Of a DNA stretch of 30,208 nt, positions 6,298 to 14,681 are shown piece after piece. A program made the translations under genes and the position numbers. Under the pieces are notes generated by a model. That model was not told where the DNA came from. It was given only the letters and a program-made list of their open reading frames with translations, and searched no databases. The stretch is taken from assembly GCA_024275095.1 (NCBI GenBank), contig JAJRZV010000071.1, positions 1 through 30,208 on the forward strand, in the 5' to 3' direction. The stretch comes from a bacterium (GTDB lineage: Bacteria > JAJRZV01). The first letter of the stretch is position 1, and each line of letters begins with the position of its first letter.

Positions 6298-7490
6298 TAG
6301 AGTGGATGATGGCATTGGTGCTCATCGCTTCACCCTCGCCGGTGAATTCGTGCAGGACGTGTCACGGGGGTGAAAGTTACCTTGATGCGAAAAGTGTACA
6401 CGCCAAATTGTTTGGTTGTACCGAATGCCACGGAGGTGATTCATCTATCCTCACCCGCAAGGCCATGAGCCCGGCCAAAGGGTTCAAAAAAATTCGCAAC
6501 AAAAAAGATATTGCATACCTGTGTGCCCGCTGTCATTCAGATGTGGAGAAGATGCTCCCTTACGGAGAATTTATTGATGAGTTCAGAATTTACAAAACCA
6601 GCAAACACGGTGTTTTGCTTTTTCGAAAAAATGATCAAAAGGTAGCAGTATGTACGGATTGCCACAATGTCCACGACATCAAAGGAGCCGACGATCCCTC
6701 TTCGTCGGTGTATCCATTTAATGTACCCAACACGTGTGGGAAGTGTCACTCTGATGCTGAATATATGAAGGAGTATAAAATCCCTACGGACCAGTTTGAG
6801 GGTTATATCCAGAGTGAACACGGCATTCTTCGAATGCAGAAAAAGGATTTAAGGGCTCCTGGTTGTCCTGAATGTCATGGTGTCCATGGCGCGCGTCCTC
6901 CAGCGGTTAAAGAAATTCACGAAGTGTGTGGAAGGTGTCACAAAGCACAGGATGAGTATTTTAAACAAAGCCCCCATGCTAATTTCTCAGAAGCATTGAA
7001 GGGATGCGAAGGATGTCATGGTAACCACAAGATTGTAAAACCAGACCACAATATTCTTGTCAGTGAAGTTGCAGGTGAGGGCAAGGGATGCCTGGGATGT
7101 CATTCGCCTGAAAGTAAAGAGGAAAAACTAGGCAAGGAGTTGCGAGATATGCTTGTAAAGGCGGAACAGGTTGTTGGACTGGCACTCAACAACATAGAGA
7201 GGGCGCGTTCCAAAGGTTTCGAGGTGGACGAGGAGATGGTAAAGCTGAAAGAAGCACGCGGATTCGTTGTGGAGGCTCTTACGGTTATTCATTCGTTGAA
7301 CAGGGAGCTCGTGTGGGAATATACACAGGATGCTGTTGTGGCAGCGGAAGACATCAATGACCTGGTAAAGGCGAAACTTATTGAGTGGAGAGATCGGCGT
7401 GTAATGTTCGTGTTCAATATTTTTGTTTTCGCTGTTTCGGCTGTGCTCCTTTTTATACGACGACGTAGAAGGATCAGGGAGGAGGTCTGA
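6294..7490 (+). CDS. Nonahaem c-type cytochrome with C-terminal membrane anchor
   Basis: A 398-residue protein. A short hydrophobic signal (about 1-18) leads directly to nine CxxCH sites: CRTCH, CTECH, CARCH, CTDCH, CGKCH, CPECH, CGRCH, CEGCH and CLGCH. An alpha-helical stretch (about 275-360) of coiled-coil character follows, then a C-terminal helix (VMFVFNIFVFAVSAVLLF) and a basic tail, so the haem domain is periplasmic and anchored at the far end. The ATG overlaps the cytochrome b stop (ATGA), with GGAG nine bases upstream. Frames further upstream lie inside the cytochrome b gene. It probably takes the place of cytochrome c1 in this complex. That role is inferred from position. Confidence 0.9.
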   Translation: MIEWMMALVLIASPSPVNSCRTCHGGESYLDAKSVHAKLFGCTECHGGDSSILTRKAMSPAKGFKKIRNKKDIAYLCARCHSDVEKMLPYGEFIDEFRIYKTSKHGVLLFRKNDQKVAVCTDCHNVHDIKGADDPSSSVYPFNVPNTCGKCHSDAEYMKEYKIPTDQFEGYIQSEHGILRMQKKDLRAPGCPECHGVHGARPPAVKEIHEVCGRCHKAQDEYFKQSPHANFSEALKGCEGCHGNHKIVKPDHNILVSEVAGEGKGCLGCHSPESKEEKLGKELRDMLVKAEQVVGLALNNIERARSKGFEVDEEMVKLKEARGFVVEALTVIHSLNRELVWEYTQDAVVAAEDINDLVKAKLIEWRDRRVMFVFNIFVFAVSAVLLFIRRRRRIREEV

Positions 7491-8896
7491 TGGGATTTAA
7501 GAACTGGCTTTTGAGAAGAAAACTTCTGCTGAAAGTGTTGAATGTGATCGGCATTCATGTGCCTGTAGATCGCAAGGACATTCTCCATTTTTCTCCCAGG
7601 TTTCTCACCACACTTGGTGTGTTGTTTATAATCTTTATTGTAGGAGCCCTGGCGTTTTTAAAGTTCAGCACGAGCCCGTACTTTTGTGGCATGTGCCATA
7701 TTATGAAACCGTATTATCAGGCCTGGAAGAACTCTTCTCACAATTTTGTGCCATGTGTTGATTGCCACTATCCGCCAGGATTCGCAGAGGAGTTCAGAGG
7801 CAAGATCCAGGCATCTGTCCAGGTGTTTAAATACATTACGCGAACTTACAGCACGAAGCCTTATGCTGAAATAGAGGATGCCAGTTGCTTGAGAAAGGGC
7901 TGTCACAACAAGCGCCTGCTGGAAGGAAAGGTGACGTTCAAGAAGGGTATTATTTTTGATCACAAGCCTCACCTTATGCAGATCAGGCGAGGGCGGAAGC
8001 TCAGGTGCACTTCGTGCCATTCTCAAATTGTGGTCGGTTCTCACATTGCAGTGACGGAAAGTGTTTGTTTCATCTGTCATTTTAAACCGGAAAGTGACGG
8101 CTCAACCCCGAAAATTGCAAAGTGTACAATCTGTCACACACCTCCCAAAAAGGAGATTGAACTGGCGGGTATCTCTTATAACCACGAGGACTTTGTAAAC
8201 AGGGGTGTTGCGTGTACTAAATGTCATTTTAAAATCATCCAGGGCAACGGGGACGTTCCCAAGGAGATGTGTCTTACCTGTCACGGTGAACCGGAAAAAC
8301 TGGAAAAGTATAATGATCACGCACTTATTCATGACACCCACGTAACCAAGCACAAGGTGGAATGCTTCCAGTGTCATACGGATATTACCCACCGCGTTTC
8401 CACGAACATCATGGTGTTAAAAAATGATTGTTCCTCGTGTCATGCAAACATGCACGATGCCCAGAAAAATCTGTACGCGGGTACTGGCGGCAAGGGTGTG
8501 GAAAATATGCCTTCGCCCATGTTTATTGCGAAAGTGGATTGTACGGGATGTCACATAAATCCACAGTCAAACGGACATTTCTCATTTAGCGAGAGCACCA
8601 TGGAACCAGCAGAAGCTGCCTGCCTGAATTGCCACGGCACGGATTACGAAGGGGTGGTGGAAGAGTGGGAAACCACCGTTAAAGAGGAACTGAAGGCTTT
8701 CGAAAAAGTATACGCGCAGACAAAAAGAATTCTAAGGGGAAGAAAACTGACGGCGAAGCAGAAGAAAGCACTGGAAGAAGCTATTTATAATTACAACCTT
8801 GTGAAGTGGGGAAAGGGTGTCCACAACGTAGAATATGCCACTGCCCTGCTCCAGCATGCCCGGGACACGCTGCGTAAGCTTGTTAAGGGTCAGTAA
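7490..8896 (+). CDS. Dodecahaem c-type cytochrome with NapC/NrfH-like N-terminus
   Basis: A 468-residue cytochrome. One membrane helix (about 37-60) is followed by FCGMCHIMKPYYQAW, typical of the NapC/NirT/NrfH family of quinol-linked cytochromes, where CGMC is followed by the first haem. Haem sites are CGMCH, CVDCH, an unusual CLRKGCH (Cx4CH), then CTSCH, CFICH, CTICH, CTKCH, CLTCH, CFQCH, CSSCH, CTGCH and CLNCH, twelve in all. A lysine-rich helical tail (about 385-468) resembles the end of the preceding cytochrome. The ATG overlaps the preceding stop by one base, with GGAGGAGG just upstream. It is the last gene of the operon; its stop is two bases from the convergent cyclase gene. Confidence 0.9.
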   Translation: MGFKNWLLRRKLLLKVLNVIGIHVPVDRKDILHFSPRFLTTLGVLFIIFIVGALAFLKFSTSPYFCGMCHIMKPYYQAWKNSSHNFVPCVDCHYPPGFAEEFRGKIQASVQVFKYITRTYSTKPYAEIEDASCLRKGCHNKRLLEGKVTFKKGIIFDHKPHLMQIRRGRKLRCTSCHSQIVVGSHIAVTESVCFICHFKPESDGSTPKIAKCTICHTPPKKEIELAGISYNHEDFVNRGVACTKCHFKIIQGNGDVPKEMCLTCHGEPEKLEKYNDHALIHDTHVTKHKVECFQCHTDITHRVSTNIMVLKNDCSSCHANMHDAQKNLYAGTGGKGVENMPSPMFIAKVDCTGCHINPQSNGHFSFSESTMEPAEAACLNCHGTDYEGVVEEWETTVKEELKAFEKVYAQTKRILRGRKLTAKQKKALEEAIYNYNLVKWGKGVHNVEYATALLQHARDTLRKLVKGQ

Positions 8897-8898
8897 AT

Positions 8899-9684
8899 TT
8901 ATTTTACCCACGCAATCACGCGTGCCGGCGAGCCGCTTCCGCCTTTTACAGGAAGAGGAAATACACACACAAAAGCTCCGCGCGGGGGCAGATCGCCGGG
9001 AATAAAGAGATTTTCTATGATGATACGGTCGTAACCGAGTACAACTTTGTGAGCTGAAAAATCCTGAGATAGACCCGGGTCCAGGCTGAGTGTGTCTATC
9101 CCGATACCGTAAACTTTACGGCCTTTTACAAGAATTTCTGCCGCTTCTTTGCTTACGCCTGGAAAGTGCATTATGCCTTTTTCGTCCTGGTTAAGGTAGG
9201 TTTTGGGGTTTTTCCACTTTTCAGACCACCCGGTGTTCACAAGCACAAAGGAACCCCTCGGAATATGACCGTACCGGCTCTCAAATTTTTCCACGTCGGA
9301 GATGGAAAGCGCGTAATCAGATGATTGTTTTACACTGTCGCGTATGTCCAGCACGACAGCCGGACCACAAAGATGGTCAATTTCCAGTTTGTCCACCTCC
9401 CGGCCTTCTTCCAGAAAGTGTGATGGGGCATCTATGTGTGTGCCTGTGTGTTCGCTCATGGTAATGGTATGCATGGTGTATCCGTCCCGTGCGAGTGTTT
9501 TGTATTTGGTGAGTGAGAATGGAATTCCACCCGGGAAATAAGGGATGCCGTTTTCCAACGTGTGTGTAAGGTCTATCATGCGATAATCGCGTTGAAGCAC
9601 CTGCCAGGGTTCCTTGCTGGAGCAGGCGGATGCAATAGCGAGCGTTAAAATTAGCGCGAGTGCCATTAAATGTATTTTCTTCAT
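8899..9684 (-). CDS. Cyclase-family (kynurenine formamidase-like) metal-dependent hydrolase, lipoprotein
   Basis: A 261-residue member of the cyclase family (PF04199). The metal-binding motif HTGTHIDAPSHF is intact, preceded by LTHTLENGIPYFPG, which is typical of the family. The N-terminus is a lipoprotein signal ending ASAC (C21), so the enzyme is probably attached to a membrane outside the cytoplasm, unusual for a family with many cytoplasmic kynurenine formamidases. The substrate is unknown. The start is ATG 9684, overlapping the HIT gene stop by one base, rather than the TTG one codon earlier. It is the last gene of the his run and may be functionally unrelated to histidine. Confidence 0.85.
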   Translation of the reverse strand: MKKIHLMALALILTLAIASACSSKEPWQVLQRDYRMIDLTHTLENGIPYFPGGIPFSLTKYKTLARDGYTMHTITMSEHTGTHIDAPSHFLEEGREVDKLEIDHLCGPAVVLDIRDSVKQSSDYALSISDVEKFESRYGHIPRGSFVLVNTGWSEKWKNPKTYLNQDEKGIMHFPGVSKEAAEILVKGRKVYGIGIDTLSLDPGLSQDFSAHKVVLGYDRIIIENLFIPGDLPPRGAFVCVFPLPVKGGSGSPARVIAWVK

Positions 9685-10028
9685 CAAGCCATCCTCGGGT
9701 TGAGCAGTTCTCCGCCGATAACATGAAGATGAAGGTGAAACACGGTCTGACCCGCATCTTTCCCTGAATTGATGACAAGCCGATATCCGGACCTGTCCAC
9801 ACCTTTCAACTGAGCCACCTTTTTGCCGGCAAGGAGAAGTTTGCCCAGCAGGGCTGGATCGTCCGTTTCTTCGATTCCCGTGATGTGAGCCTTTGGAATG
9901 ACCAGCGTGTGTACCCGAGCCTGGGGGTTAATGTCTTCAAAGGCAAAGAAATCTTCATCTTCGTATACTTTTGTTGATTCCAGCTCGCCCCTTACGATTT
10001 TGCAAAATATGCATTCAGCAGATGCCAT
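9684..10028 (-). CDS. HIT-family (HINT-like) nucleotide-binding protein
   Basis: A 114-residue histidine triad protein. The catalytic HxHxH motif is seen as HLHLHVIGG near the C-terminus, with the N-terminal CIFCKIVRGE and INPQARVHTLVIPKAHI typical of bacterial HINT/PKCI-type proteins. These hydrolyse phosphoramidates of purine nucleotides. It lies 16 bases after hisIE and overlaps the cyclase gene by one base, so it is probably co-transcribed with the his genes. A GGAGGTG Shine-Dalgarno precedes the ATG. A role in histidine synthesis is not implied by the family. Confidence 0.93.
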   Translation of the reverse strand: MASAECIFCKIVRGELESTKVYEDEDFFAFEDINPQARVHTLVIPKAHITGIEETDDPALLGKLLLAGKKVAQLKGVDRSGYRLVINSGKDAGQTVFHLHLHVIGGELLNPRMA

Positions 10029-10044
10029 GGGTCCACCTCCTGAG

Positions 10045-10707
10045 TCAATTTTCTTTTTTTGATGATTCTTTACGCCTGCCGTATCTGCTTTTCAAGTGTT
10101 TCAGGACTTCATTGAACGGAATATCTGCCCACACAAGAGCCATGAGTATGAAAAATAAAACATCAGCGGCCTCCCATATAATTCCGTCACGGTTGCCCTG
10201 AGAGAGGGCTTCTGTGAATTCTTCTGATTCTTCTACAACCTTAGCAGATATGGCTTCGCGGCCTTTCTGAAACAGACGGGCTGTATAGGAACCCTCGGGT
10301 TTCGTTTGCTTGCGCTGGCGGAGGAGCTCCTCCAGGACTTCAAGGAACGGTGTTCCTGGAGGCTCGTTTTCACGGCGGTAAATATCTGTGAAAAAGCAGG
10401 TGGAATTGCCTGTGTGACATGCAGGGCCAGTCTGTTCTACTTCATACAGAAGCGTGTCTCCGTCACAATCCAGTTTTATCCCGACAATTTTTTGCACGTG
10501 TCCGGATGCTTCGCCCTTTTTCCACAGTTTTTTCCTGGAGCGGGACCAGTAATGAGCAAAGCCCGTTTCAAGAGTTTTGTTCAGGGCTTCTTCATTGGCG
10601 TAAGCAACCATGAGCACCTTGCCCGTCAGGTGATCCACCGCAACAACGGGCACCAGACCGTTGGAATCAAATCGTATGTTTTTTATTGTTTTGTCTGTTG
10701 AACTCAT
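10045..10707 (-). CDS. hisIE: Bifunctional phosphoribosyl-AMP cyclohydrolase / phosphoribosyl-ATP pyrophosphatase
   Basis: Carries out steps 2 and 3 of histidine synthesis. The N-terminal HisI domain (about 1-115) has the zinc and substrate motif [21 protein letters not shown] followed by NSTCFF. The C-terminal HisE domain (about 120-215) has [13 protein letters not shown] and [11 protein letters not shown]. The 220-residue length is right for the fusion. The start overlaps hisF by four bases (ATGA). A basic and acidic tail ends the protein. Confidence 0.96.
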   Translation of the reverse strand: MSSTDKTIKNIRFDSNGLVPVVAVDHLTGKVLMVAYANEEALNKTLETGFAHYWSRSRKKLWKKGEASGHVQKIVGIKLDCDGDTLLYEVEQTGPACHTGNSTCFFTDIYRRENEPPGTPFLEVLEELLRQRKQTKPEGSYTARLFQKGREAISAKVVEESEEFTEALSQGNRDGIIWEAADVLFFILMALVWADIPFNEVLKHLKSRYGRRKESSKKEN

Positions 10708-11465
10708 AGCCTCACCACCACTCCTTTTTCTCTCAGGTACTGTTTCACTTCGCTGATGCGGAGCTCACCGAAATGGAACACACTGGCAGCCAGCACTGCG
10801 TCTGCACGTCCTTCCACAAGTCCCTCATAAAAATGGTGAAGCGTACCCACTCCGCCTGAGGCAATAACCGGGATGGTGACGCTGCTCGATACCGTACGCG
10901 TGAGTTCAATATCGTAACCTTCCTTGGTTCCGTCTCTATCCATGCTCGTGAGAAGTATTTCTCCGGCTCCCAGTTCTTCCACGCGCATGGCCCATTCCAC
11001 CGCGTCTATGCCTGTGGGACGACGGCCTCCGTGCGTGTACACCTCCCACCCACCCTCTCTGCGGCGCCTTGCATCAATGGCTACCACAATGCACTGGCTT
11101 CCGAAAATTTCGCTAGCTTTTTTCACAAGCTCTGGATTCTGGACAGCAGCGGTGTTGATGCTGACCTTATCAGCTCCTGCCAAAAGCATTTCCCTGATGT
11201 CTTCTACGGTTCGAATTCCACCCCCCACCAGTAATGGCACAAAAACCCTTTCGGCGGTACGTTGTACCACATCAACCATTGTTTTTCTGCCTTCGCTGGA
11301 AGCGGTAATGTCCAGAAAACATATCTCATCTGCACCCTCTCGATCATACAGGCTTGCACACTCTACGGGATCGCCGGCGTCCCGGATGTTGACGAACTTA
11401 ATTCCCTTAACGACCCTTCCAGCGTCTACGTCCAGACACGGGATGATGCGCTTGGCAAGAGGCAT
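10704..11465 (-). CDS. hisF: Imidazole glycerol phosphate synthase cyclase subunit
   Basis: The (beta/alpha)8 barrel that, with HisH, turns PRFAR into imidazole glycerol phosphate and AICAR. The start [21 protein letters not shown] carries the catalytic D11, and the second catalytic Asp lies in VVAIDARR near residue 130. Phosphate-binding motifs GGGIRTVED and IASGGVGT are present. The 253-residue length is standard. It starts two bases after hisA ends and overlaps hisIE by four. Confidence 0.97.
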   Translation of the reverse strand: MPLAKRIIPCLDVDAGRVVKGIKFVNIRDAGDPVECASLYDREGADEICFLDITASSEGRKTMVDVVQRTAERVFVPLLVGGGIRTVEDIREMLLAGADKVSINTAAVQNPELVKKASEIFGSQCIVVAIDARRRREGGWEVYTHGGRRPTGIDAVEWAMRVEELGAGEILLTSMDRDGTKEGYDIELTRTVSSSVTIPVIASGGVGTLHHFYEGLVEGRADAVLAASVFHFGELRISEVKQYLREKGVVVRL

Positions 11466-11467
11466 GG

Positions 11468-12184
11468 TCAGCCTTCCAAGATTTTCTCGAGGGATATTTT
11501 ACCTTCATAAACCGCTTTCCCTATAACCACTCCCATGAGCTTGGGATGATTCATGGACCGCAGAATTGCAATGTCTTTCTCCGAGGCCACGCCGCCTGCA
11601 GCAATAACGGGAAAGGGCGACATGTCAAGGATGCGGCACAGCCTTTCTGTGTTGACACCCTGGAGTGTTCCATCCTTTGTGACATCCGTGTGCAGGACCG
11701 CGTGGATTGGGAAACCACTGAACATTCGAAAAGCCATGGCAGGTGTAAGCGCTTCGTCACCTGTCCATCCTGATGTTACGACTGTATTTTCACGCGTGTC
11801 TATGCTCAATATGATTTTTCCGGGGAATTCCCTGGTGATTTTTTTAAAGCGGTCAAAGGCTTTAAATGCGAAGGACGATACCATCACGTAATCTATTCCT
11901 GCATTTAAATAGTCACGTATATGGCTTTCATCTCTTAAGCCGCCGCCTGTTTGGATCTCGCATCTCACGGCCGAGCGTATGGCATTTACAACCCCGGTGT
12001 TAACGGGATGTCCCCTGAAGGCTCCGTCCAGATCAACAATGTGGATGCGACGTGCTCCGGCTTTTTCGAACCAGCGGGCAATTTCCACGGGATCACGGTC
12101 GTAAAATGTAACCCTGCTTTTTTCCCCCTGGAAGAGGCGTGCGACGCGTCCTTCGAAAATATCGATGGCCGGGATAATCAGCAC
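11468..12184 (-). CDS. hisA: ProFAR isomerase
   Basis: The 1-(5-phosphoribosyl)-5-[(phosphoribosylamino)methylideneamino]imidazole-4-carboxamide isomerase, a (beta/alpha)8 barrel homologous to His[21 protein letters not shown] supplies the N-terminal catalytic Asp (D8); VDLDGAFRG and GGGLRDE are family motifs, and [12 protein letters not shown] holds the second catalytic Asp. Length 238 is standard. It overlaps hisH by seven bases and precedes hisF by two. Confidence 0.96.
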   Translation of the reverse strand: MLIIPAIDIFEGRVARLFQGEKSRVTFYDRDPVEIARWFEKAGARRIHIVDLDGAFRGHPVNTGVVNAIRSAVRCEIQTGGGLRDESHIRDYLNAGIDYVMVSSFAFKAFDRFKKITREFPGKIILSIDTRENTVVTSGWTGDEALTPAMAFRMFSGFPIHAVLHTDVTKDGTLQGVNTERLCRILDMSPFPVIAAGGVASEKDIAILRSMNHPKLMGVVIGKAVYEGKISLEKILEG

Positions 12185-12795
12185 GGTCCCCAGGTGATAA
12201 AGTTTTCTAAGATTTTGAGCCCCGCTTTTTGACTCTTTTCTGGGTGGAATTGAAACGCAACAACGTTATCACGTGCCATGGCCGAAGGAAAGTTAATAGT
12301 GTATTCTGTAAACGCAAGCACGTCTTCTTTGTTTGCACTTGCACAATAGTAAGAGTGAACAAAGTAGAAAAAGGTCCCATCAGGTAGATCTTTGAGGACA
12401 GGATGCTCATGTTGGAAATATACGCTGTTCCAGCCCATGTGAGGAATTTTCCCTACTCTTTCTGGAAACCGTACCACCTTTCCATAAAAATACCCGAATC
12501 CGGTGTGGTGCCCGAATTCTTCGCTTTCTTCCATAAGGAGCTGGAGTCCCAAGCATATGCCAAGAAAAGGCTTCCCTTTTTTAATAAAGTCCTGCGTTGC
12601 TTCCCACAACCCGTCCTTTTTTAAATTGTGAACCGCATCCCTGAAGGCTCCTACGCCAGGCAGTATCAGCGCATCCGCACGTAAGATGTCTTCTGCTCTT
12701 CCGCTGATGCGAACGTTGCCTCCCACCGCCTCCACGGCCTTGAGAACACTTTTAAGATTGCCCATGCCGTAATCTACAACGACGATATCTTTCAC
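12178..12795 (-). CDS. hisH: Imidazole glycerol phosphate synthase glutaminase subunit
   Basis: A class I glutamine amidotransferase supplying ammonia to HisF. The motifs are complete: VVDYGMGNLKS, LPGVGAF, the nucleophile loop GICLGLQLL, and the His-Glu pair in FHPEKS. The 205-residue length is normal. The ATG overlaps the hisB stop by four bases, and the gene overlaps hisA by seven. Partner hisF lies two genes downstream. Confidence 0.97.
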   Translation of the reverse strand: MKDIVVVDYGMGNLKSVLKAVEAVGGNVRISGRAEDILRADALILPGVGAFRDAVHNLKKDGLWEATQDFIKKGKPFLGICLGLQLLMEESEEFGHHTGFGYFYGKVVRFPERVGKIPHMGWNSVYFQHEHPVLKDLPDGTFFYFVHSYYCASANKEDVLAFTEYTINFPSAMARDNVVAFQFHPEKSQKAGLKILENFITWGPC

Positions 12796-13385
12796 TCCTC
12801 CCTCAACCTCCCTTTCGTAGATGGCACGCCTTCACTGCGGGGATCAATGCTCACGGCTTCACGAAGGGCTCTGGCAACAGATTTGAAAATACTCTCTGCT
12901 ACATGATGTGGATCACGCCCCTTTTTAGGGTAAATGTGCAGCGTGAGTTTGGCGTGTGTGGTTAAAGCGGTGAAAAAGGACTCCAGAAGAACTAAAGGGA
13001 AGTTCCCGGCGCTCAGGCTTCCAGGCTGAAAGTCAAGTATTAAGTAGGGCCTTCCACTAACATCGACAGACGAGAGTGTAAAGGCTTCATCCATTGGAAC
13101 CGCTGCCCAGCCGTATCGTTGAATTTTCTCTCTTTTCCCGAGTGCCTGGTCCAGGGCCTGGCCCAGGGTAATTCCCACGTCCTCGACCGTGTGATGAAAA
13201 TCTACGGTAACATCACCTTCTGCCTTTATCACCATGTCAAATCCTCCATGACGTGAGAAGAGTTCGAGCATGTGGTTGAAGAAGGGGATGCCGGTTTCAA
13301 TTTCATATTTTCCCTTTCCATCCAGATTGAGAGCCACCCGGATGATGGTTTCTTTAGTTTCTCGGGTTATGGTGGCGTTTCGCAT
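12792..13385 (-). CDS. hisB: Imidazoleglycerol-phosphate dehydratase
   Basis: A monofunctional 197-residue IGP dehydratase, without the HisN phosphatase domain of enterobacteria. The manganese ligands are in FHHTVEDVG and in the C-terminal DPHHVAES motif; the first metal region reads FFNHMLELFSRHGG. PMDEAF and DVSGRPYL are also present. I chose ATG 13385, preceded by AAGGAGGAG, over an in-frame ATG at 13460 whose extra 25 residues have no family counterpart. It heads the run hisB-H-A-F-IE; hisG, hisD and hisC are not in the window. Confidence 0.96.
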   Translation of the reverse strand: MRNATITRETKETIIRVALNLDGKGKYEIETGIPFFNHMLELFSRHGGFDMVIKAEGDVTVDFHHTVEDVGITLGQALDQALGKREKIQRYGWAAVPMDEAFTLSSVDVSGRPYLILDFQPGSLSAGNFPLVLLESFFTALTTHAKLTLHIYPKKGRDPHHVAESIFKSVARALREAVSIDPRSEGVPSTKGRLREE

Positions 13386-13452
13386 GCCATTCTCCTCCTT
13401 TTGTTCAGTTATAAAAGTGCAGTATTCATCTTGCCACAGTATAATAAAATAA
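13386..13452. promoter_or_regulatory. Divergent promoter region of the his run and the DUF4230 genes
   Basis: The two ATGs are only 67 bases apart. On the plus strand a perfect TATAAT (13440-13445) sits so close to the ATG at 13453 that the transcript would be nearly leaderless. Its -35 region is poor. On the minus strand TATAAC (13413-13408) is a candidate -10 for hisB, also with a weak -35. Confidence 0.35.
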
Positions 13453-14055
13453 ATGAGCAAAATTCTACGGGTATTAATAGCTCTGGGGATTGTTTTTATA
13501 AGCTACTTTGTGATCGCAAATTACCTTTCCTATCGATCTGTGACAAAGCAAACGTACGCCACTGTAAAGTTGTTTTATAAGCGGTTCAGTCCCGAAATCG
13601 CGGTGATTAAAAGAGCATATACGTTTGTAAACCGGAAAAAGCAGGCTTTGGGGATTTTCAGGCGTGAACACTTTGTAGCGGTGAATGGTGTTGTAACGGT
13701 GGGGTTCAAGCTTTCAAATATGCAGGTTGGTTTTTCGAAGAGAGATTCAGAAAAATACGTTTTAAAGGTAACTCTTCCCGCTCCAGAGGTGCTCACCGTG
13801 AGCATTAAGGAAGTGCTCGATCCCACCGGAGCCCTTGCAGCTCCTGAAGAGTACAATGCTGTCATTCAAGCGGCCATTCAGAACTTCAAAGCTCGAGCCC
13901 TCAGACCGGGCAATGTGCTTCTTGCCTACTCGGTTGTCAGGCGCCAGCTGGAGACCGTCTTTCGCGAAATTTTCCCGGCTGAACATCTTCGAATTGAATT
14001 TATTGCTCCAGGCGTGAAGTTTCAGGGGGATAAGGTCATAAAAATTAATAGATGA
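13453..14055 (+). CDS. DUF4230 family membrane-anchored protein (first of a pair)
   Basis: A 200-residue protein with one N-terminal signal or anchor helix (about 5-25) and an extracytoplasmic domain of the DUF4230 type: AVNGVVTVGFKLSNMQV, a LKVTLPAPEVLTVSI strand pattern, and a late helix with an alternating Arg/Ala face (QNFKARALRPGNVLLAYSVVRRQL). The function of DUF4230 is not known. There is no recognisable ribosome binding site; see the near-leaderless promoter. The 3' end overlaps the next gene by four bases. The second gene shares the same plan, so the two are probably an ancient tandem duplicate. Confidence 0.75.
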   Translation: MSKILRVLIALGIVFISYFVIANYLSYRSVTKQTYATVKLFYKRFSPEIAVIKRAYTFVNRKKQALGIFRREHFVAVNGVVTVGFKLSNMQVGFSKRDSEKYVLKVTLPAPEVLTVSIKEVLDPTGALAAPEEYNAVIQAAIQNFKARALRPGNVLLAYSVVRRQLETVFREIFPAEHLRIEFIAPGVKFQGDKVIKINR

Positions 14056-14681
14056 AGGTGCAAGGAAAAACATGGTCACGAATTTATATTGTACTTTTAC
14101 CTGTTCTTTTATTATGTTTTCTCGGCGTTTGGTCTGCATTTAATCATGTTCTCAAGGTTGCGGTAGAGGATCACATCCGTGAGGCAATCGTTCACTCTTC
14201 CTCTTTCTTTCATACCCTCAGGTACGGGATGGATACCACGATGTGTTTTGACCAGGAGTTGAGAAAGATATTTCCACTGTATCGGGAAAGCAATGCATTT
14301 GCCTGTTTCCGTGTAAATGCAGAGATTGTGGGAGGCTTTGATTTTTCGCGAATAGAGATAGAATCCAATGTAAGCACCTGGAAGAACCTGCTGGATCCAT
14401 TCTATCAGAAGGAAATTACTGTACGCATTCCTCCCCCTGAGGTGGTGAGTGTGAACGGCATCAGTTACGAAATGCTTTACGCCAAAAACTGGAAAGAATT
14501 TCCCTTTCTCGAAAGAGCCAGATTTTTACAGATCGTGGAAAAGCGTCTTAGGGAAAAAGCGGTGGAGATGGGTCTTTTAAAGGACACGGCAGAATATTTT
14601 GCTGCTTTTATAACTGAGCTTGGTGCAGTTTACGGTGTGCGCGTAAAGGTCGCGGTTCAGGAGGGTTCATCATCTCCTTGA
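14052..14681 (+). CDS. DUF4230-like membrane-anchored protein (second of a pair)
   Basis: A 209-residue protein with an N-terminal helix (about 10-30) and a domain that parallels its upstream neighbour: FACFRVNAEIVGGFDFSRIEI, then EITVRIPPPEVVSVNG, then a C-terminal helix. It is more divergent than the first copy, so family assignment rests on this pattern and on adjacency. The ATG overlaps the previous stop. Its end overlaps the convergent tatC by 25 bases. No function can be assigned. Confidence 0.65.
   Translation: MKVQGKTWSRIYIVLLPVLLLCFLGVWSAFNHVLKVAVEDHIREAIVHSSSFFHTLRYGMDTTMCFDQELRKIFPLYRESNAFACFRVNAEIVGGFDFSRIEIESNVSTWKNLLDPFYQKEITVRIPPPEVVSVNGISYEMLYAKNWKEFPFLERARFLQIVEKRLREKAVEMGLLKDTAEYFAAFITELGAVYGVRVKVAVQEGSSSP

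Noticed and set aside
13386-13460. Longer hisB start at 13460
   Set aside because: The extra 25 residues have no counterpart in the family, and the ATG at 13385 has a strong Shine-Dalgarno.
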